NCBI GenBank assembly: GCA_965197495.1 | Contig: OZ240210.1 | Location: 2,418,001 to 2,482,000 of the forward strand | Direction of reading: 5' to 3' | Source: SMYC01 sp965197495 | Lineage (GTDB): Bacteria; Acidobacteriota; Vicinamibacteria; Marinacidobacterales; SMYC01 | DNA: 64,000 nt | Shown: piece after piece, positions 16,349 through 25,316 of the stretch | Layout of the letters: each line of letters starts with the position of its first letter | Position numbering within the stretch: the first letter of the stretch is position 1 | The notes under the pieces: generated by a model | Database searches by the model: none | Told to the model about the DNA's origin: nothing | The model's input: only the letters and a program-made list of their open reading frames with translations | Made by a program: the position numbers and the translations under genes

Positions 16349-16762
16349 ATGAGTCCGAAACCAGACGATTTCGACTGGGTTCAGGCGCAGCTAGATTGCT
16401 CATTATCGAATGAATTTCTAAAACTCGTGCTCCAAGCCAAGAATGACGTAACGCGCAGAAAGCGAAGCCTCAAGCGAGAAGATGGTTTTGACGTGTCGTT
16501 TAGCGAACCAGGAAAAGACAAAACGGAGTTCGTAGTCTCAAGGGAATAACTGGAAGGTGTCTTGGGACCAAATGCTAAAGTCACGTTCCGGCTCAGAAAT
16601 GATCACATCTCCGTAACCCGGATTAGTAACGATCCTCTCATTCTAAAAATCGGATTGAACGATCAGGGGGACTGCCGATATACGATCAATGATAAAGGGC
16701 AGTACCAGCCGTGGCAAATTCTCAGACTTGCCTTGAAACAGATCCTTTTTGAGGATATCTAA
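16349..16762 (+). pseudogene. Unknown protein interrupted by an in-frame TAA
   Basis: Two short frames, 66 codons (16349-16549) and 66 codons (16562-16762), lie in the same reading frame and are separated only by TAA plus four sense codons. Read through, they give one ~137-residue protein (MSPKPDDFDWVQAQLDC... to ...LRLALKQILFEDI). I do not recognise the family. Either one gene carries a nonsense mutation or the second part uses the TTG at 16562. The gene follows the methyltransferase-HNH gene by 32 bases, so the two may share a transcript. Confidence 0.45.
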
Positions 16763-16770
16763 GGAGTGCT

Positions 16771-16959
16771 ATGAGCAAGCGGCCAGACTACGGAGACGCG
16801 ACGCCCGAAGACCTAGCCCGCGCTCTGATGCGCCCTAGGAGCTGGCGCGGGCGCCCGAAGGCAGCCCGTTGTCCGCAACCAGATCCCGATACATCAGACG
16901 CTTTCCAACCAGACCAGCCGCAACGACAACCATCTGAGCCAGAGTATCCTCGTCCCTGA
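16771..16959 (+). CDS. Small unknown protein, probably truncated
   Basis: The N-terminus MSKRPDYGDATPEDLARALM looks like a genuine conserved small protein, and it starts 8 bases after the previous stop. From about residue 25 the sequence becomes Pro/Gln/Arg rich and overlaps, on the opposite strand, recognisable transposase remnants. I therefore think only the first ~25 codons are original and the rest is a junction artefact. Confidence 0.4.
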   Translation: MSKRPDYGDATPEDLARALMRPRSWRGRPKAARCPQPDPDTSDAFQPDQPQRQPSEPEYPRP

Positions 16960-17010
16960 CGTTGTGCTTGCCGGCGAACTCGGTGACATAACGCTGCAGG
17001 TGCTTCGGGT
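16835..17010 (-). pseudogene. IS1595/ISXO2-like transposase, C-terminal remnant
   Basis: The minus-strand frame reads HPKHLQRYVTEFAGKHNVRD, DTLAQM, VGKRLMYRDLVA, the well-conserved C-terminus of ISXO2-like (IS1595) transposases. The rest of the gene is absent. Upstream it runs straight into the repeated left end of the IS21 element, which apparently inserted into it. Confidence 0.65.
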
Positions 17011-17181
17011 GCGTATTCCGGGGCATCGTGAACGCAGATTCCAGCCGAAGGTGAACATCCATTCCAAAGCATCGTGAACACGGATTCCGGGGATCGTGAA
17101 CATCGATTCCGGGGAAGGTGAACACGGATTCCAGGCAACGTGAACGCCGGTTCCGGCATCGCGAACGCTCATCGATAGCAC
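17011..17181 (+). repeat. Seven tandem 21-23 bp iterons (IS21 left end)
   Basis: Units begin GTGAAC and contain a GATTCC-like core: starts at 17028, 17051, 17074, 17096, 17118, 17140 and a degenerate 17161, with a partial unit at 17011. Spacing is 21-23 bases and units differ by a few bases. IS21-family ends are known to carry multiple transposase-binding repeats. Matching inverted units (GTGAACGCCGAATCC, CTGAACAGCGAATCC) lie at about 19875-19935. Confidence 0.75.
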
Positions 17182-17249
17182 GTTTCAAGGCACTCTAGGT
17201 CGTACCCGGAAGGAGGACGATCTAGGAAATAGCAGCTAAGAGGTTATCG

Positions 17250-18776
17250 ATGAGAAAAATACGAGAGGTTCTAAGGTTAAAGTACGAGCTGGGTTTTACT
17301 CACCGCACGATCGCAAAGGCACTTCGCGTGGCGGTTGGAACGGTGAGTGAGTACCTGGCCAAGGCGAAGAAGGGTGGTCTGAGCTGGCCGCTCCCGGAGG
17401 AGCTGAGCGACGGGGAGCTGGAGGCAGGGCTGTTTCCGCCGCCGGGCTCATCTGGCGCACGGCCGGGTCTGGACTATGCCCACATCCACGAGGAGCTGAG
17501 GCGTCACCGAGAGCTGACGTTGCTGCAGCTGTGGGTGGAGTACGCGGAGAATAAGCCGGGAGCGTACGGCTACAGCCGTTATTGCGAGCTGTACGGTCAG
17601 TGGAAGAAGAAGCTGAACCCGACGATGCGTCAACGGCATCGAGCAGGCGAGAAGACATTCGTCGATTTTTCGGGGAAGAAGCCTCACATCGTCGATCCGA
17701 AAACGGGAGAGCTCGTCGAAATGGAGCTGTTCGTCGGGACGTTGGGCGCGAGCAGTTACACCTACGTCGAAGCGACACTGAACCAGTCGCTGGAATCGTG
17801 GGCGAAGGCCCATAAGGGGATGTCGGATTACTTCGGTGGCAGTACGGAGATCTGGGTTCCGGACAACTTGAAGAGCGGCGTGGATGGTGGACCGTTACGA
17901 GCCAGGGATCAACCGGACGTACGAAGAGCTGGCGACGCATTACGGTGCGGTTGTGGTCCCGGCTCGGGTGTTCAAGCCGAAAGACAAAGCGAAGGTGGAG
18001 TCGGCAGTGCGCAGCGCTGGATCCTGGCGGTGCTTCGTCATCGCACGTTCTTCAGTCTGGCGGAACTGAACGAAGCCATCTGGGAGAAGTTAGAGGTCCT
18101 GAATGCGCGTCCGATGCAGAAGCTCGGTGTGAGTCGGCGGGAGTTGTACGAAAGGCTAGACCGGCCCGTACTGAAACCGCTACCGCAGGAGAGCTACGAG
18201 TTATCGACGTGGAAGCGGTGCAGAGTGAACATCGACTACCACGTGGAGGTGGAGAACAACTTGTACAGCGTTCCCTATCAGCTCATTCACGAGAAAGTCG
18301 AGGCACGGGTGACGGCCTCGGTGGTGGAGGTCCTGTTCAAGGGAAAGCGCGTCGCGTCGCATCCCCGCAAGAAAGGAAAGGGGCACTACTCCACGAACCC
18401 GGAGCATATGCCACGTTCGCATCGGGAGCACCTGGAGTGGACGCCGTCGCGGCTGCTCCACTGGGCGGAGCAGTCAGGTCGCGCCACGGGAAGGCTGGTT
18501 GCGGGGATTCTAGAGAGTCGGCCTCACCCGGAGCAGGGATTTCGCTCTTGCCTGGGAGTCATGCGACTAGGCAGCCGCTGGGGCAGTGAGCGTCTCGAGG
18601 CCGCTTGCGCACGAGCGGAAGCTTTGAGCTCTTACAGCTATCGCACGGTGAAAAACATTCTCTCGGCTGGTCTGGATCGTGTGGTGCTCGAATCGGACGC
18701 CGAAGCGAAACCGCGAGAGGAGCACGAGAACATCCGAGGCGCGGATCACTACGAAGGAGGAGAGTCCCGATGCTGA
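17250..18776 (+). pseudogene. istA: IS21 transposase IstA with two compensating frameshifts
   Basis: DDE-type IstA: N-terminal helix-turn-helix (RLKYELGFTHRTIAKALRV), TFVDFSGKK (first Asp), EIWVPDNLKSGV (second Asp), and a C-terminal half with HVEVENNLYSVPYQLI. Between about 17882 and 18015 the displayed frame turns to nonsense, while the +1 frame reads RYEPGINRTYEELATHYGAV and FKPKDKAKVESAV, which is the expected IstA sequence including the catalytic Glu. Two opposite indels therefore flank ~130 bases. If real, the enzyme is dead; they could also be assembly errors. The stop overlaps istB by 7 bases. Confidence 0.8.
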
Positions 18777-19528
18777 CACCCGAAACGATAGAAAAGATGA
18801 ACGCCATGAAGTTGTTCGGCTTGGTGTCCGCGTTCGAAACCCAGTTGAGCTCGAGCGAATACAAGGAGCTGAGCTTCGAGGAACGTGTGGGACTCCTGGT
18901 CGATGCCGAGTGGACCGCCCGCGAACAGCGTAAGCTTTCTCGACGACTGCGAGCGGCAAAGCTCCGCTATCCGGCATGTTTGGAGAACGTGAACTTCCAA
19001 GCGCCTCGAGGCTTAAACCGCGAACAGATCTTGAGCCTGGGCAACTGCCGCTTTGTCGGTGAGCGCCATAACCTGCTCATCACCGGCCCGACGGGGATTG
19101 GCAAATCGTTCTTGGCTTGCGCCTTCGTGGAGCGGGCCTGTCGTCGCGGCTTCACCGGATGCTACGTGCGAGCACCGCGCTTGCTCCACGAACTCGCGGT
19201 CGCTCGTGGTGATGGTTCCTACGCCCGGCTTTTGACGAAACTCGCCAAGCTGGACTTACTGGCTATCGATGATTGGCTGCTTCACCCGCTGAAAGAATCG
19301 GAGAGACGGGATCTAATGGAGGTCATCGAAGACCGCGCCGAGCGTGGCTCTACACTCATCGCGACCCAGATTCCGCTCAAGCAGTGGCACGAAGCGATTG
19401 GCGACCCAAACCAGGCAGACGCCATCTGCGATCGCATTCTCCACAGCGCGCACCGCATCACTCTCAAAGGAGCTTCTCTGAGAAAGACCAAGGCTGCGCC
19501 AAAGGCATCTGACAACGCCGATGCATGA
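18770..19528 (+). CDS. istB: IS21 helper ATPase IstB
   Basis: AAA+ ATPase that partners IstA in target selection, 252 residues, a usual length. Walker A is LLITGPTGIGKSFLA near residues 103-117, Walker B is LDLLAIDDWLL, and sensor-like STLIATQIPLKQWHEAIGDP and ADAICDRILHSAHRI follow. The ATG at 18770 is preceded by GGAGGAG. No damage seen. Confidence 0.9.
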   Translation: MLTPETIEKMNAMKLFGLVSAFETQLSSSEYKELSFEERVGLLVDAEWTAREQRKLSRRLRAAKLRYPACLENVNFQAPRGLNREQILSLGNCRFVGERHNLLITGPTGIGKSFLACAFVERACRRGFTGCYVRAPRLLHELAVARGDGSYARLLTKLAKLDLLAIDDWLLHPLKESERRDLMEVIEDRAERGSTLIATQIPLKQWHEAIGDPNQADAICDRILHSAHRITLKGASLRKTKAAPKASDNADA

Positions 19529-19944
19529 GCGAGCGAGGGACCACAGCGTCGATGCGATAAAAACGGGTGAAACCGCCAAACCCGGGGTACCAGACGATGC
19601 GGCGCCAAAACGACGCGCGAGAATGCCTCAGGAAGCGTCTTCTCGAGCCAGGCCATACCCCAGCAACCCCCCGAAACCAGCCCCACATCGCCCGGGGTTC
19701 GGCCGCGGCAGGTCGCTGCCTACGGGAGCGGGAAGGTCGCTTCGCGTCTTTCCTTACGCCCGCTCCCTCCGGCACCGACCTGCCGCCCCTTGCTACACAA
19801 CACGCAGGTAAGATAGGTTCACGTTTTCAATCAGTGGAAAGGAGGTCACCCAACACTTCATCGCTTCGATGAGCGTTCGGCTTCACCGGATTCGCTGTTC
19901 AGCTTGCTCTGGATTCGGCGTTCACGATGGCTGGAATACGCAGT
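19529..19944. other. Right-hand part of IS21 and junction, no gene
   Basis: Short frames on both strands lack similarity. The last ~60 bases hold the inverted IS21 iterons. Beyond them a dGTPase fragment begins on the minus strand. Confidence 0.55.
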
Positions 19945-20185
19945 CTAACCGCGATCGGCGATCCAATGATCGTACCCATAGACCTGCCAACCGATGCAAC
20001 CTCGATACTATGAGTCAGCCTCGTATGAACGTGATCGTTGTCCGATAGAGGGTGTACCTGTGTCTTGTGAGCAAGCCGTCTAAACGCAGCGGAGAAGACT
20101 ACGCGGTCACCAGCCCGGCGCCCGCAGAAAATTTTTGCGGACTTCGAGAACGCCTCCAGGATTCTAGCTTCTCGGCACCGTTCGA
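19945..20185 (-). pseudogene. dGTPase (HD-domain triphosphohydrolase), internal fragment
   Basis: The minus-strand frame reads DRVVFSAAFRRLAHKTQVHP, then LSDNDHVHTRLTHSIEVASV, the highly conserved N-terminal HD-domain entry of deoxyguanosinetriphosphate triphosphohydrolases (His of RLTHSIE is a metal ligand). Only ~65 residues remain. It is cut on one side by the IS21 end and on the other by a membrane-protein fragment. Confidence 0.7.
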
Positions 20186-20644
20186 GTTTTTGGACACGAC
20201 GGGGGCGGCGGCGTAGACGATGCCTGCGGCCATGCCGCCCCAGCGGCTGCCGGTCAACTCTCGCACCAGGCAATACATGCCCAGCCCGGAGAAGAAAAAC
20301 GATGCGGCCGATGGCGAAATTATAGGCAATCAGCGGGCTGCCACTCAGCCACCAGACGGGCGCCGCGAGCAGGGTAATACCGAACAGATGCTCCGAATAC
20401 GCCAGAGTATCCGGACGCGGGAAAAAATGTTTGCGTCGAACAGGGAGAGCGGCTGGAGCGGGAGGATGTGATAGCTCCAGGCCATGGCCCAGAAGTTCAG
20501 CAGCGAGTCGGGGTTGGTGCTCAGCCCGCTTCCCATGCGCAGTGGCGGTGGCCAGGTGAGATAGAGCGTCAGGAGCAGAAAAAAAGCAAGTACGGCGAGC
20601 GCCCTTGGCGCGACGGGGCTCTTGGCGGGCACTGCCCAGAGCAT
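20186..20644 (-). pseudogene. N-terminal fragment of a polytopic membrane protein, frameshifted
   Basis: From the ATG at 20644 the frame gives ALAVLAFFLLLTLYLTWPPP and LLNFWAMAWSYHILPL. It continues in a second frame as LAYSEHLFGITLLAAPVWWL and in a third as GLGMYCLVRELTGSRWGG. This is the N-terminus of a large GT-C-like or YfhO-like membrane protein with at least two frameshifts, cut off at about 20186. The family resemblance is by pattern only. Confidence 0.5.
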
Positions 20645-20656
20645 TGGCTCCGAGCC

Positions 20657-21787
20657 TCAGTCCACCGAGATAGGAGTGAGCTCGACTTTACAACATCGAC
20701 GGCAAGCGGGGAAGATGCCGTGATCGAGAAGCTTCTTCCGGTAGTCCACGAACTTCGGTCCGTTCCAGATCTCGGCGAGGCTCTGCTTGCGCAGGTCGCC
20801 CATCTCGGTGCGAATGAACGGACAGAATTGGACCTTGCCGTCGTAGGTGATCCTCCCGCCAAAAAACGGATAAAAGCACTGGCCTTTGAGCGGGTAGTTG
20901 GGAGTGTAGTAGTTCTCCATGGCGGAAAATGACTGGGCCGGCCGCCAGTTGATGGTCACTCCCTTGCTCTTGCCGTAGGCCACTGCTTCTTCGAGCACTT
21001 TGGGCACGGCCCGAGGCTCGATCCCCGGGTCATCGGTGACCAGAGTGCTGATGAGCTCCGGATCGGTCTCGCCGAGTATGGCCAGTGTGTCGTTTATCTC
21101 CTGGTGAGTGGCAAACATCAGGTGATTGACGCCGATGAGCGTCACCCCTAACTCGGCGACCGCGTCGATGATCCGGGGGAAGAGATGGACATTGCCCTGA
21201 TTGAGCGTGGTGTTTACCGAGATACGGGGCGGGACGCCATTTTCGCGAAACGCCTTGCGAAGGCGTTTGATGTTGGTGGTGGTTTTCTGGAAGGCTCCCT
21301 TCAGCCCGCGCACCTCGTCGTGGAACTCCTCCGGGCCGTCGATGGAAACGCTGATATGCCGCAGGAAACCCGACGACGCCAGTGCCCCCAGAGATTGTAC
21401 CTTCTCCTCGGTCAACATCGTTGCGTTGGTGGTGATGTAATCGCAGTGCATCCCCTTTTTTTGCAACAGCTCGAATATCGAAAGGAGGTTCTTGCGTACA
21501 AACGGCTCGCCGCCGGTGATGTTGACGGCCTTCAGTCCGTTTTCGAAGAAAATGCCGTCGAGCTCCTCCAGGCTGAGCTCGCGGGACCGCCAATCCGAAG
21601 GATTGAGGATGTCCGCGACGTAGCAAAAGCTGCAGTGGAGATTGCAGAGCAGCGTCGGCTCGTAAACCATGAAGTGGGGAACTTCGGGAGCTCGGCCGTC
21701 GCCCTGCTTGACGATTCGATTGGTACGGTAACGCCGAACCGTGCGGGTTGCCTGGTTCTTTAACGTCCGTGCCGCGCGCTTGAGCAA
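20657..21787 (-). CDS. Radical SAM/SPASM domain protein
   Basis: Iron-sulfur radical S-adenosylmethionine enzyme of 376 residues. The cluster motif is PTLLCNLHCSFCYVAD near residues 45-60 (CxxxCxxC), followed by VNITGGEPFVRKN and SVSIDGPEEFHDEVRG. A SPASM-type C-terminus holds further cysteines: GQCFYPFFGGRITYDGKVQFCPF and FPACRRCC. The start is TTG at 21787. Such proteins modify peptides or act in coenzyme and cell-wall pathways; no precursor peptide or partner is seen here, so the role is open. It sits just outside the left side of the small integrative element. Confidence 0.85.
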   Translation of the reverse strand: MLKRAARTLKNQATRTVRRYRTNRIVKQGDGRAPEVPHFMVYEPTLLCNLHCSFCYVADILNPSDWRSRELSLEELDGIFFENGLKAVNITGGEPFVRKNLLSIFELLQKKGMHCDYITTNATMLTEEKVQSLGALASSGFLRHISVSIDGPEEFHDEVRGLKGAFQKTTTNIKRLRKAFRENGVPPRISVNTTLNQGNVHLFPRIIDAVAELGVTLIGVNHLMFATHQEINDTLAILGETDPELISTLVTDDPGIEPRAVPKVLEEAVAYGKSKGVTINWRPAQSFSAMENYYTPNYPLKGQCFYPFFGGRITYDGKVQFCPFIRTEMGDLRKQSLAEIWNGPKFVDYRKKLLDHGIFPACRRCCKVELTPISVD

Positions 21788-21833
21788 AGATCAACACTCC
21801 GGAGATGGGCTATGCTTTCCCATCGAGCCACCA

Positions 21834-21839
21834 ATTATA
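21834..21839 (-). promoter_or_regulatory. Possible -10 box for the radical SAM gene
   Basis: TATAAT on the minus strand, about 47 bases upstream of the TTG start at 21787. The matching -35 (AGCACA at the right distance) is poor. Confidence 0.3.
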
Positions 21840-21980
21840 CTCCATTCCGGAACACGTGTGCTCCGCAAAAAGTCGATCCGGCGTTGATTGCGCGGGTTAG
21901 ACCTACCATAGTCGGCTGCTTCTGGCCGGTTTTCTTTTTTGCGAATCACACCTGTCTGAGCGGGCGCGGGCGAGCGGAAG

Positions 21981-22922
21981 TCATCGTGGATTTTTCTCTA
22001 GCAGCTCGTTGTAGCAGTCTCGCGTCATCACGACGGCTCGTCCTGGAACATCGACGACGGCCACGGTGATGTCGTTCACGTCGAGCTTCGCGAGTCCGCC
22101 GAGCACGATAGGTGTCACGTCGTCGACGGGTCGGACGGTAGCACCAACTTCAACGTGCGCTCTGAGTAGCCGGTCGATTGTCTTCTTGAGGCGCCCTCGA
22201 TGTAGATGGTCCCACAAGGCATCGCGCTGTCCCTTCGGGGGCCGCTTGCGCCATAGCCAGGCCCGATGGATGCTGACCTCGCCTCGCAGGAGCCGTTCCC
22301 GAACTTCTGGAATCACGCTGTCCAGGATCTGCTTGACCTTGGTCACGTTGCCGGTCGAGACGCCGGCGACGCAGGCGATGTCCTTCCGCACGTCGTTCGT
22401 CAAATTTGACGACGGTAAGTCATTGCTCCTTGTCAGCTGCCGTCGACGGCAGTGTTCTCTGAAGTACGGCTCTAAACGCAAGGCCAGCACGATGCGGCCA
22501 TAGGCGTTCAGGCCGTCAGATGCCCGGTGGCGTTGGATGACGACCTCGAGGGCCTCCTCCTCAGTGATGTCGACCTCAAGGCATGGAACGTTCGGCTGCG
22601 CTCGTTCGATCGCCACCTGCCACCGCGCGTGTCCGTCCAGAATCGTGCCGTCCGTGGTTGTCAATAATGGCTCTCGGATCGACCCAGTCTGCTGACCCAC
22701 CCGCCTTGCCCGTGTTGCAGCGAACGGTCTGCACAGCTCCTGGTAGACCGGATGCGGGCGCAACGACGTGGTGGAGCTATCGACCAATCGAGCCCGAGAC
22801 GCGCCATCATGACGCTCGGGTGTGTCGGCAACGGCGTCGCGCCGAATACTCCCGCCGTCCCGGCGCGAATCGCCCGGCAGGTTGGCGGGATTGGCCAGGC
22901 GTAGCGTTGAGCGCGTGGTCAT
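21981..22922 (-). CDS. ParB-like nuclease-domain protein of a small integrative element
   Basis: 313-residue protein. Residues ~85-150 hold a ParB/Srx-type fold: SIREPLLTTTDGTILDGHAR (ParB box), then VPCLEVDITEEEALEVVIQR. A helix-turn-helix-like region follows (DIACVAGVSTGNVTKVKQIL), then a basic WLWRKRPPKGQRDALWDHL. The C-terminus has a DDVTPIVLGGLAKLDVNDIT stretch. I place the start at ATG 22922, overlapping the AlpA stop, because the longer open frame upstream is the shadow of alpA. No ParA is present, so it is more likely a regulator or a host-interacting factor than a partition protein. Confidence 0.65.
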   Translation of the reverse strand: MTTRSTLRLANPANLPGDSRRDGGSIRRDAVADTPERHDGASRARLVDSSTTSLRPHPVYQELCRPFAATRARRVGQQTGSIREPLLTTTDGTILDGHARWQVAIERAQPNVPCLEVDITEEEALEVVIQRHRASDGLNAYGRIVLALRLEPYFREHCRRRQLTRSNDLPSSNLTNDVRKDIACVAGVSTGNVTKVKQILDSVIPEVRERLLRGEVSIHRAWLWRKRPPKGQRDALWDHLHRGRLKKTIDRLLRAHVEVGATVRPVDDVTPIVLGGLAKLDVNDITVAVVDVPGRAVVMTRDCYNELLEKNPR

Positions 22923-23155
22923 GGCCGGGGTTGCTGCTCTCGGGGAACAATCTTTCGGCGCTTGTCGATCTGCGCAGACACCCGCACTGGTCGACTCTCG
23001 ACCCACTCTTCGACTTCGCTCGAGAGCCACGCGACGCGGCCTGGCGAGACCTCCCGCCGCGGAGGAAACTCGCCGCGGGCTTCCATCCTGTAGATCTGCA
23101 TCTTGCTGAGCCCGGTCAATTCGCCGACCTCCTTGATCTTGAGCAGTCTCTTCAT
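22919..23155 (-). CDS. AlpA-family phage/element transcriptional regulator
   Basis: 78-residue winged-helix protein: MKRLLKIKEVGELTGLSKMQ, then IYRMEARGEFPPRREVSPGR and AWLSSEVEEWVESRP. This is the MerR/excisionase-like AlpA pattern, in which the protein either switches on the integrase or acts in excision. It is translationally coupled (ATGA) to the ParB-like gene. Confidence 0.85.
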   Translation of the reverse strand: MKRLLKIKEVGELTGLSKMQIYRMEARGEFPPRREVSPGRVAWLSSEVEEWVESRPVRVSAQIDKRRKIVPREQQPRP

Positions 23156-23284
23156 GCAGACAATCGTAAGAAGTTCCGCAGCAGGAAAATACGGCTAAAA
23201 TGGAAGGGTTTTTCCGCAGACTAAGCCGTTGAAAACAAAAGAAGAAAGAGTCTATGGCGATGGAAGGAGATTGACTTGGGCCGT

Positions 23285-23770
23285 CTAGTTGCGGCGGCGG
23301 TAGTCGTTGATGATCCCTGCGTCCCGGAGGAGGCGCTCGACCTCCCTGTTCGAAAGCGTGCTCCGCGCGTCGATGTCGGTTGGATCGATCCTGCCCCACG
23401 CCTTGATGTGCTCTCTGATGTCCTTGAGCCAGTCCTTTCGAGGACGCCCCGCTGGCCTTACAGGCGGTGCCAGAGTGGTCTCGACCCGCGAACGAATGTT
23501 GGAGCCCACCGTATCCAGCATTCGCCGCCGCTGCTCGGGATGAAGCTCGGTGGCTAGACCCGGCTGTCGCGCTGTGATCAGGCAGTAGATGATCTCGTCG
23601 ACTCTCTCCTCGAGCTTGACGCTTGCGCCCTCTTCGCCGAATCGTTCACGGAGCTTGTCCCGCAATCCCCCCTCGAGCTTCCTTAGGAGGCGCTTGAGTG
23701 CGCGGTTGACTCGCGGGACTTCGTCTTTATTTAGGATCGCGAAGAACTCGTCAACCGCAGTACCCGTCAT
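23285..23770 (-). CDS. Unknown charged protein within the integrative element
   Basis: 161 residues, rich in Arg/Glu/Lys, starting MTGTAVDEFFAILNKDEVPR, with a likely helical RALKRLLRKLEGGLRDKLRE stretch and a C-terminal SNREVERLLRDAGIINDYRR. No recognisable domain. The frame is open upstream of the ATG but without a clear alternative start. It lies between alpA and the integrase, same strand. Confidence 0.55.
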   Translation of the reverse strand: MTGTAVDEFFAILNKDEVPRVNRALKRLLRKLEGGLRDKLRERFGEEGASVKLEERVDEIIYCLITARQPGLATELHPEQRRRMLDTVGSNIRSRVETTLAPPVRPAGRPRKDWLKDIREHIKAWGRIDPTDIDARSTLSNREVERLLRDAGIINDYRRRN

Positions 23771-23902
23771 GCCACGCTCTTGCTCTTTGTGAAGCTGCTT
23801 GCCGACGATGTCGATCTTCCCCCCATGCAGCCTCGGGGCGCTGGGGTTCCTCGCTCACGAGTTCCCCGTCCTCCCTGAGAAATTTCGCGTGATCCGGCGT
23901 CT

Positions 23903-25090
23903 TTATGCCGCGCTCCTGATTTGAGCGACCTCCACCGACCACCACTCCGCGGCCTCGGCGAGTGCCGCTAGCCGAGGCGTGGGTCCGTAAGTTCGGGTCA
24001 ACAAGCCGTCGGTGTGGCCCAGGAGGCCGTGCATGATCGCCTCGCCGAACTTGGCCTTGACGCGGTCGCCCACGGTGCGGCGGATGTCATGAAAGCGGAG
24101 CTTGAACCCGAGCTCCTTGGCGAGCTTTCGAAGCACCTTGCTCGACGGGCGGTCCACGTGGCCGAAGCGGTTCGCGGCCGGAAACACTTGGTCGGTGAAC
24201 CTCGTTGATTCCCGCCGCCGAAGCACGGCGAGCGCCCCAGTGCTCAAGGGTATCGTGACCTTTCGATCGCTCTTGGAGGACGTCGCAGGAATCTCCCACA
24301 TGGCGCGCCTCATATCCACGTCGTCCCACCGCATTGACCTTAAGTTCAGGTCTCGTGCTCCGGTGAACACTGCCAGTTCGACCAAATCGAGCAACTTTCC
24401 GTCGACTTTCGAGAGGAATGCCGAGAGCTCGGCGTCCTTGTACGTGCGATCGCGCGGCTGCTCCACCGCGGGCTTCTCGAGTCCCGACATCGGGTGTGAG
24501 TTGATCCCGAGGTGCTCCTGCCTCTCCTTGTGCGCCCAATTGAAAAGTAGGCGCAGCACAGCAAAGACCCGATTCGCGGTCGTCGGCGCCCTCTCGGCGA
24601 GGTCGTCCAGCAGCTTCCTCACTTCGCCGCGCGAGACCGAGTTGGCGTCGCGACGCCCCAGGCTCGGCAGCACATGATTAGAGAAAAGTCGGGTGAATTC
24701 TTCCTTGGTCCGCGACCGCCAGTTTTTGGCCTCCTTCGATTGGAGGAAGGTGCCTATCAATGCGCCCATGGTGCACTTCCTGCTCCTTTCCCGGCGGGCC
24801 TCCCACGGATCCTTGCCGATGGTCGCTTCGGCGAGCTGTCGTCTTGCCCACTTCCTCGCCTCCCCGACCCCGATAGCGGGCCAGCGCGCGGGCTTCATCG
24901 TGACGCCGCGTTGCTTCTCTTCCTTCCGGTACCTGACTAGGTAGGTCGCGGTGCCGTCGGGGTAGCACCGGACCTGCAACCCGGGCACTCCGCCAGCGCT
25001 GATGATCACCCGTGCGCCAGTTCTCCTCGCCTCCGCGACCTTCGCTCGGATCACTTTGTCCGTGACCGCCTTCTCGACTGACCGTCCCAT
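23903..25090 (-). CDS. Tyrosine recombinase (phage-type integrase)
   Basis: 395-residue site-specific recombinase. The N-terminal arm-binding region has GLQVRCYPDGTATYLVRYR (DUF4102-like) and a core-binding SAM-like part (TRLFSNHVLPSLGRRDANSV). The catalytic domain shows VFTGARDLNLRSMRWDDVD (first Arg), KVTIPLS (Lys region), FHDIRRTVGDR (HxxR), LLGHTDGLLTRTYGP (His and nucleophile Tyr). I chose the ATG at 25090 (MGRSVEKAVTDKV). It faces the adjacent tRNA-end-like sequence at 25254-25295, the usual layout for tRNA-targeting elements. Confidence 0.88.
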   Translation of the reverse strand: MGRSVEKAVTDKVIRAKVAEARRTGARVIISAGGVPGLQVRCYPDGTATYLVRYRKEEKQRGVTMKPARWPAIGVGEARKWARRQLAEATIGKDPWEARRERSRKCTMGALIGTFLQSKEAKNWRSRTKEEFTRLFSNHVLPSLGRRDANSVSRGEVRKLLDDLAERAPTTANRVFAVLRLLFNWAHKERQEHLGINSHPMSGLEKPAVEQPRDRTYKDAELSAFLSKVDGKLLDLVELAVFTGARDLNLRSMRWDDVDMRRAMWEIPATSSKSDRKVTIPLSTGALAVLRRRESTRFTDQVFPAANRFGHVDRPSSKVLRKLAKELGFKLRFHDIRRTVGDRVKAKFGEAIMHGLLGHTDGLLTRTYGPTPRLAALAEAAEWWSVEVAQIRSAA

Positions 25091-25253
25091 CTTTAACCTC
25101 CAGTACACGAATGATACACATCTTGCCCCGTTCGAGGTGGTACGACCCGATACTAATTGTACCACAAAATGCCACCAAATAACAGCTATAATAAAGAGTT
25201 ACAGTGCTGTCCGACTCTTGTCGAGACAAAGTGAATCTGGATCCTACTAACTA

Positions 25254-25295
25254 AGAATCTGTAGGTCAGATGTTCAAATCGCCTAGGGCGCGCCA
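25254..25295 (+). other. tRNA 3'-end-like sequence, candidate att site
   Basis: AATCTGTAGGTCAGATG, then TTCAAAT and GGGCGCG-CCA at 25293-25295, mimic a tRNA variable loop, T-arm, acceptor strand and CCA end. The T stem has one mismatch (AGATG against CGCCT), and no 5' half or D-arm lies upstream. It is therefore a fragment of the kind left at attL or attR, about 160 bases outside the integrase start. Confidence 0.5.
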
Positions 25296-25316
25296 TTCTT
25301 TTCAGTGGGCGGGCGC

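Larger units (their letters stand above)
17011..19935 (+). mobile_element. IS21-family insertion sequence
   Basis: Defined by the left iteron array, istA, istB and the shorter inverted set of the same iterons on the right (about 19875-19935). It separates an IS1595 remnant on the left from a dGTPase remnant on the right. The 19529-19874 segment after istB shows no credible gene. Confidence 0.75.

Noticed and set aside
16547..16549. Stop codon recoding in the unknown ORF
   Set aside because: The codon is TAA, which has no known recoding of the Sec or Pyl type; mutation or two ORFs is simpler.
17011..17181. CRISPR-like array of short regular repeats
   Set aside because: Units are contiguous 21-23 bp variants with no spacers, lie at the end of an IS21 element and have inverted partners at its other end.
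25220..25295. Complete tRNA gene
   Set aside because: Only the T-arm, acceptor and CCA-like end are seen; no D-arm or matching 5' acceptor strand lies upstream.
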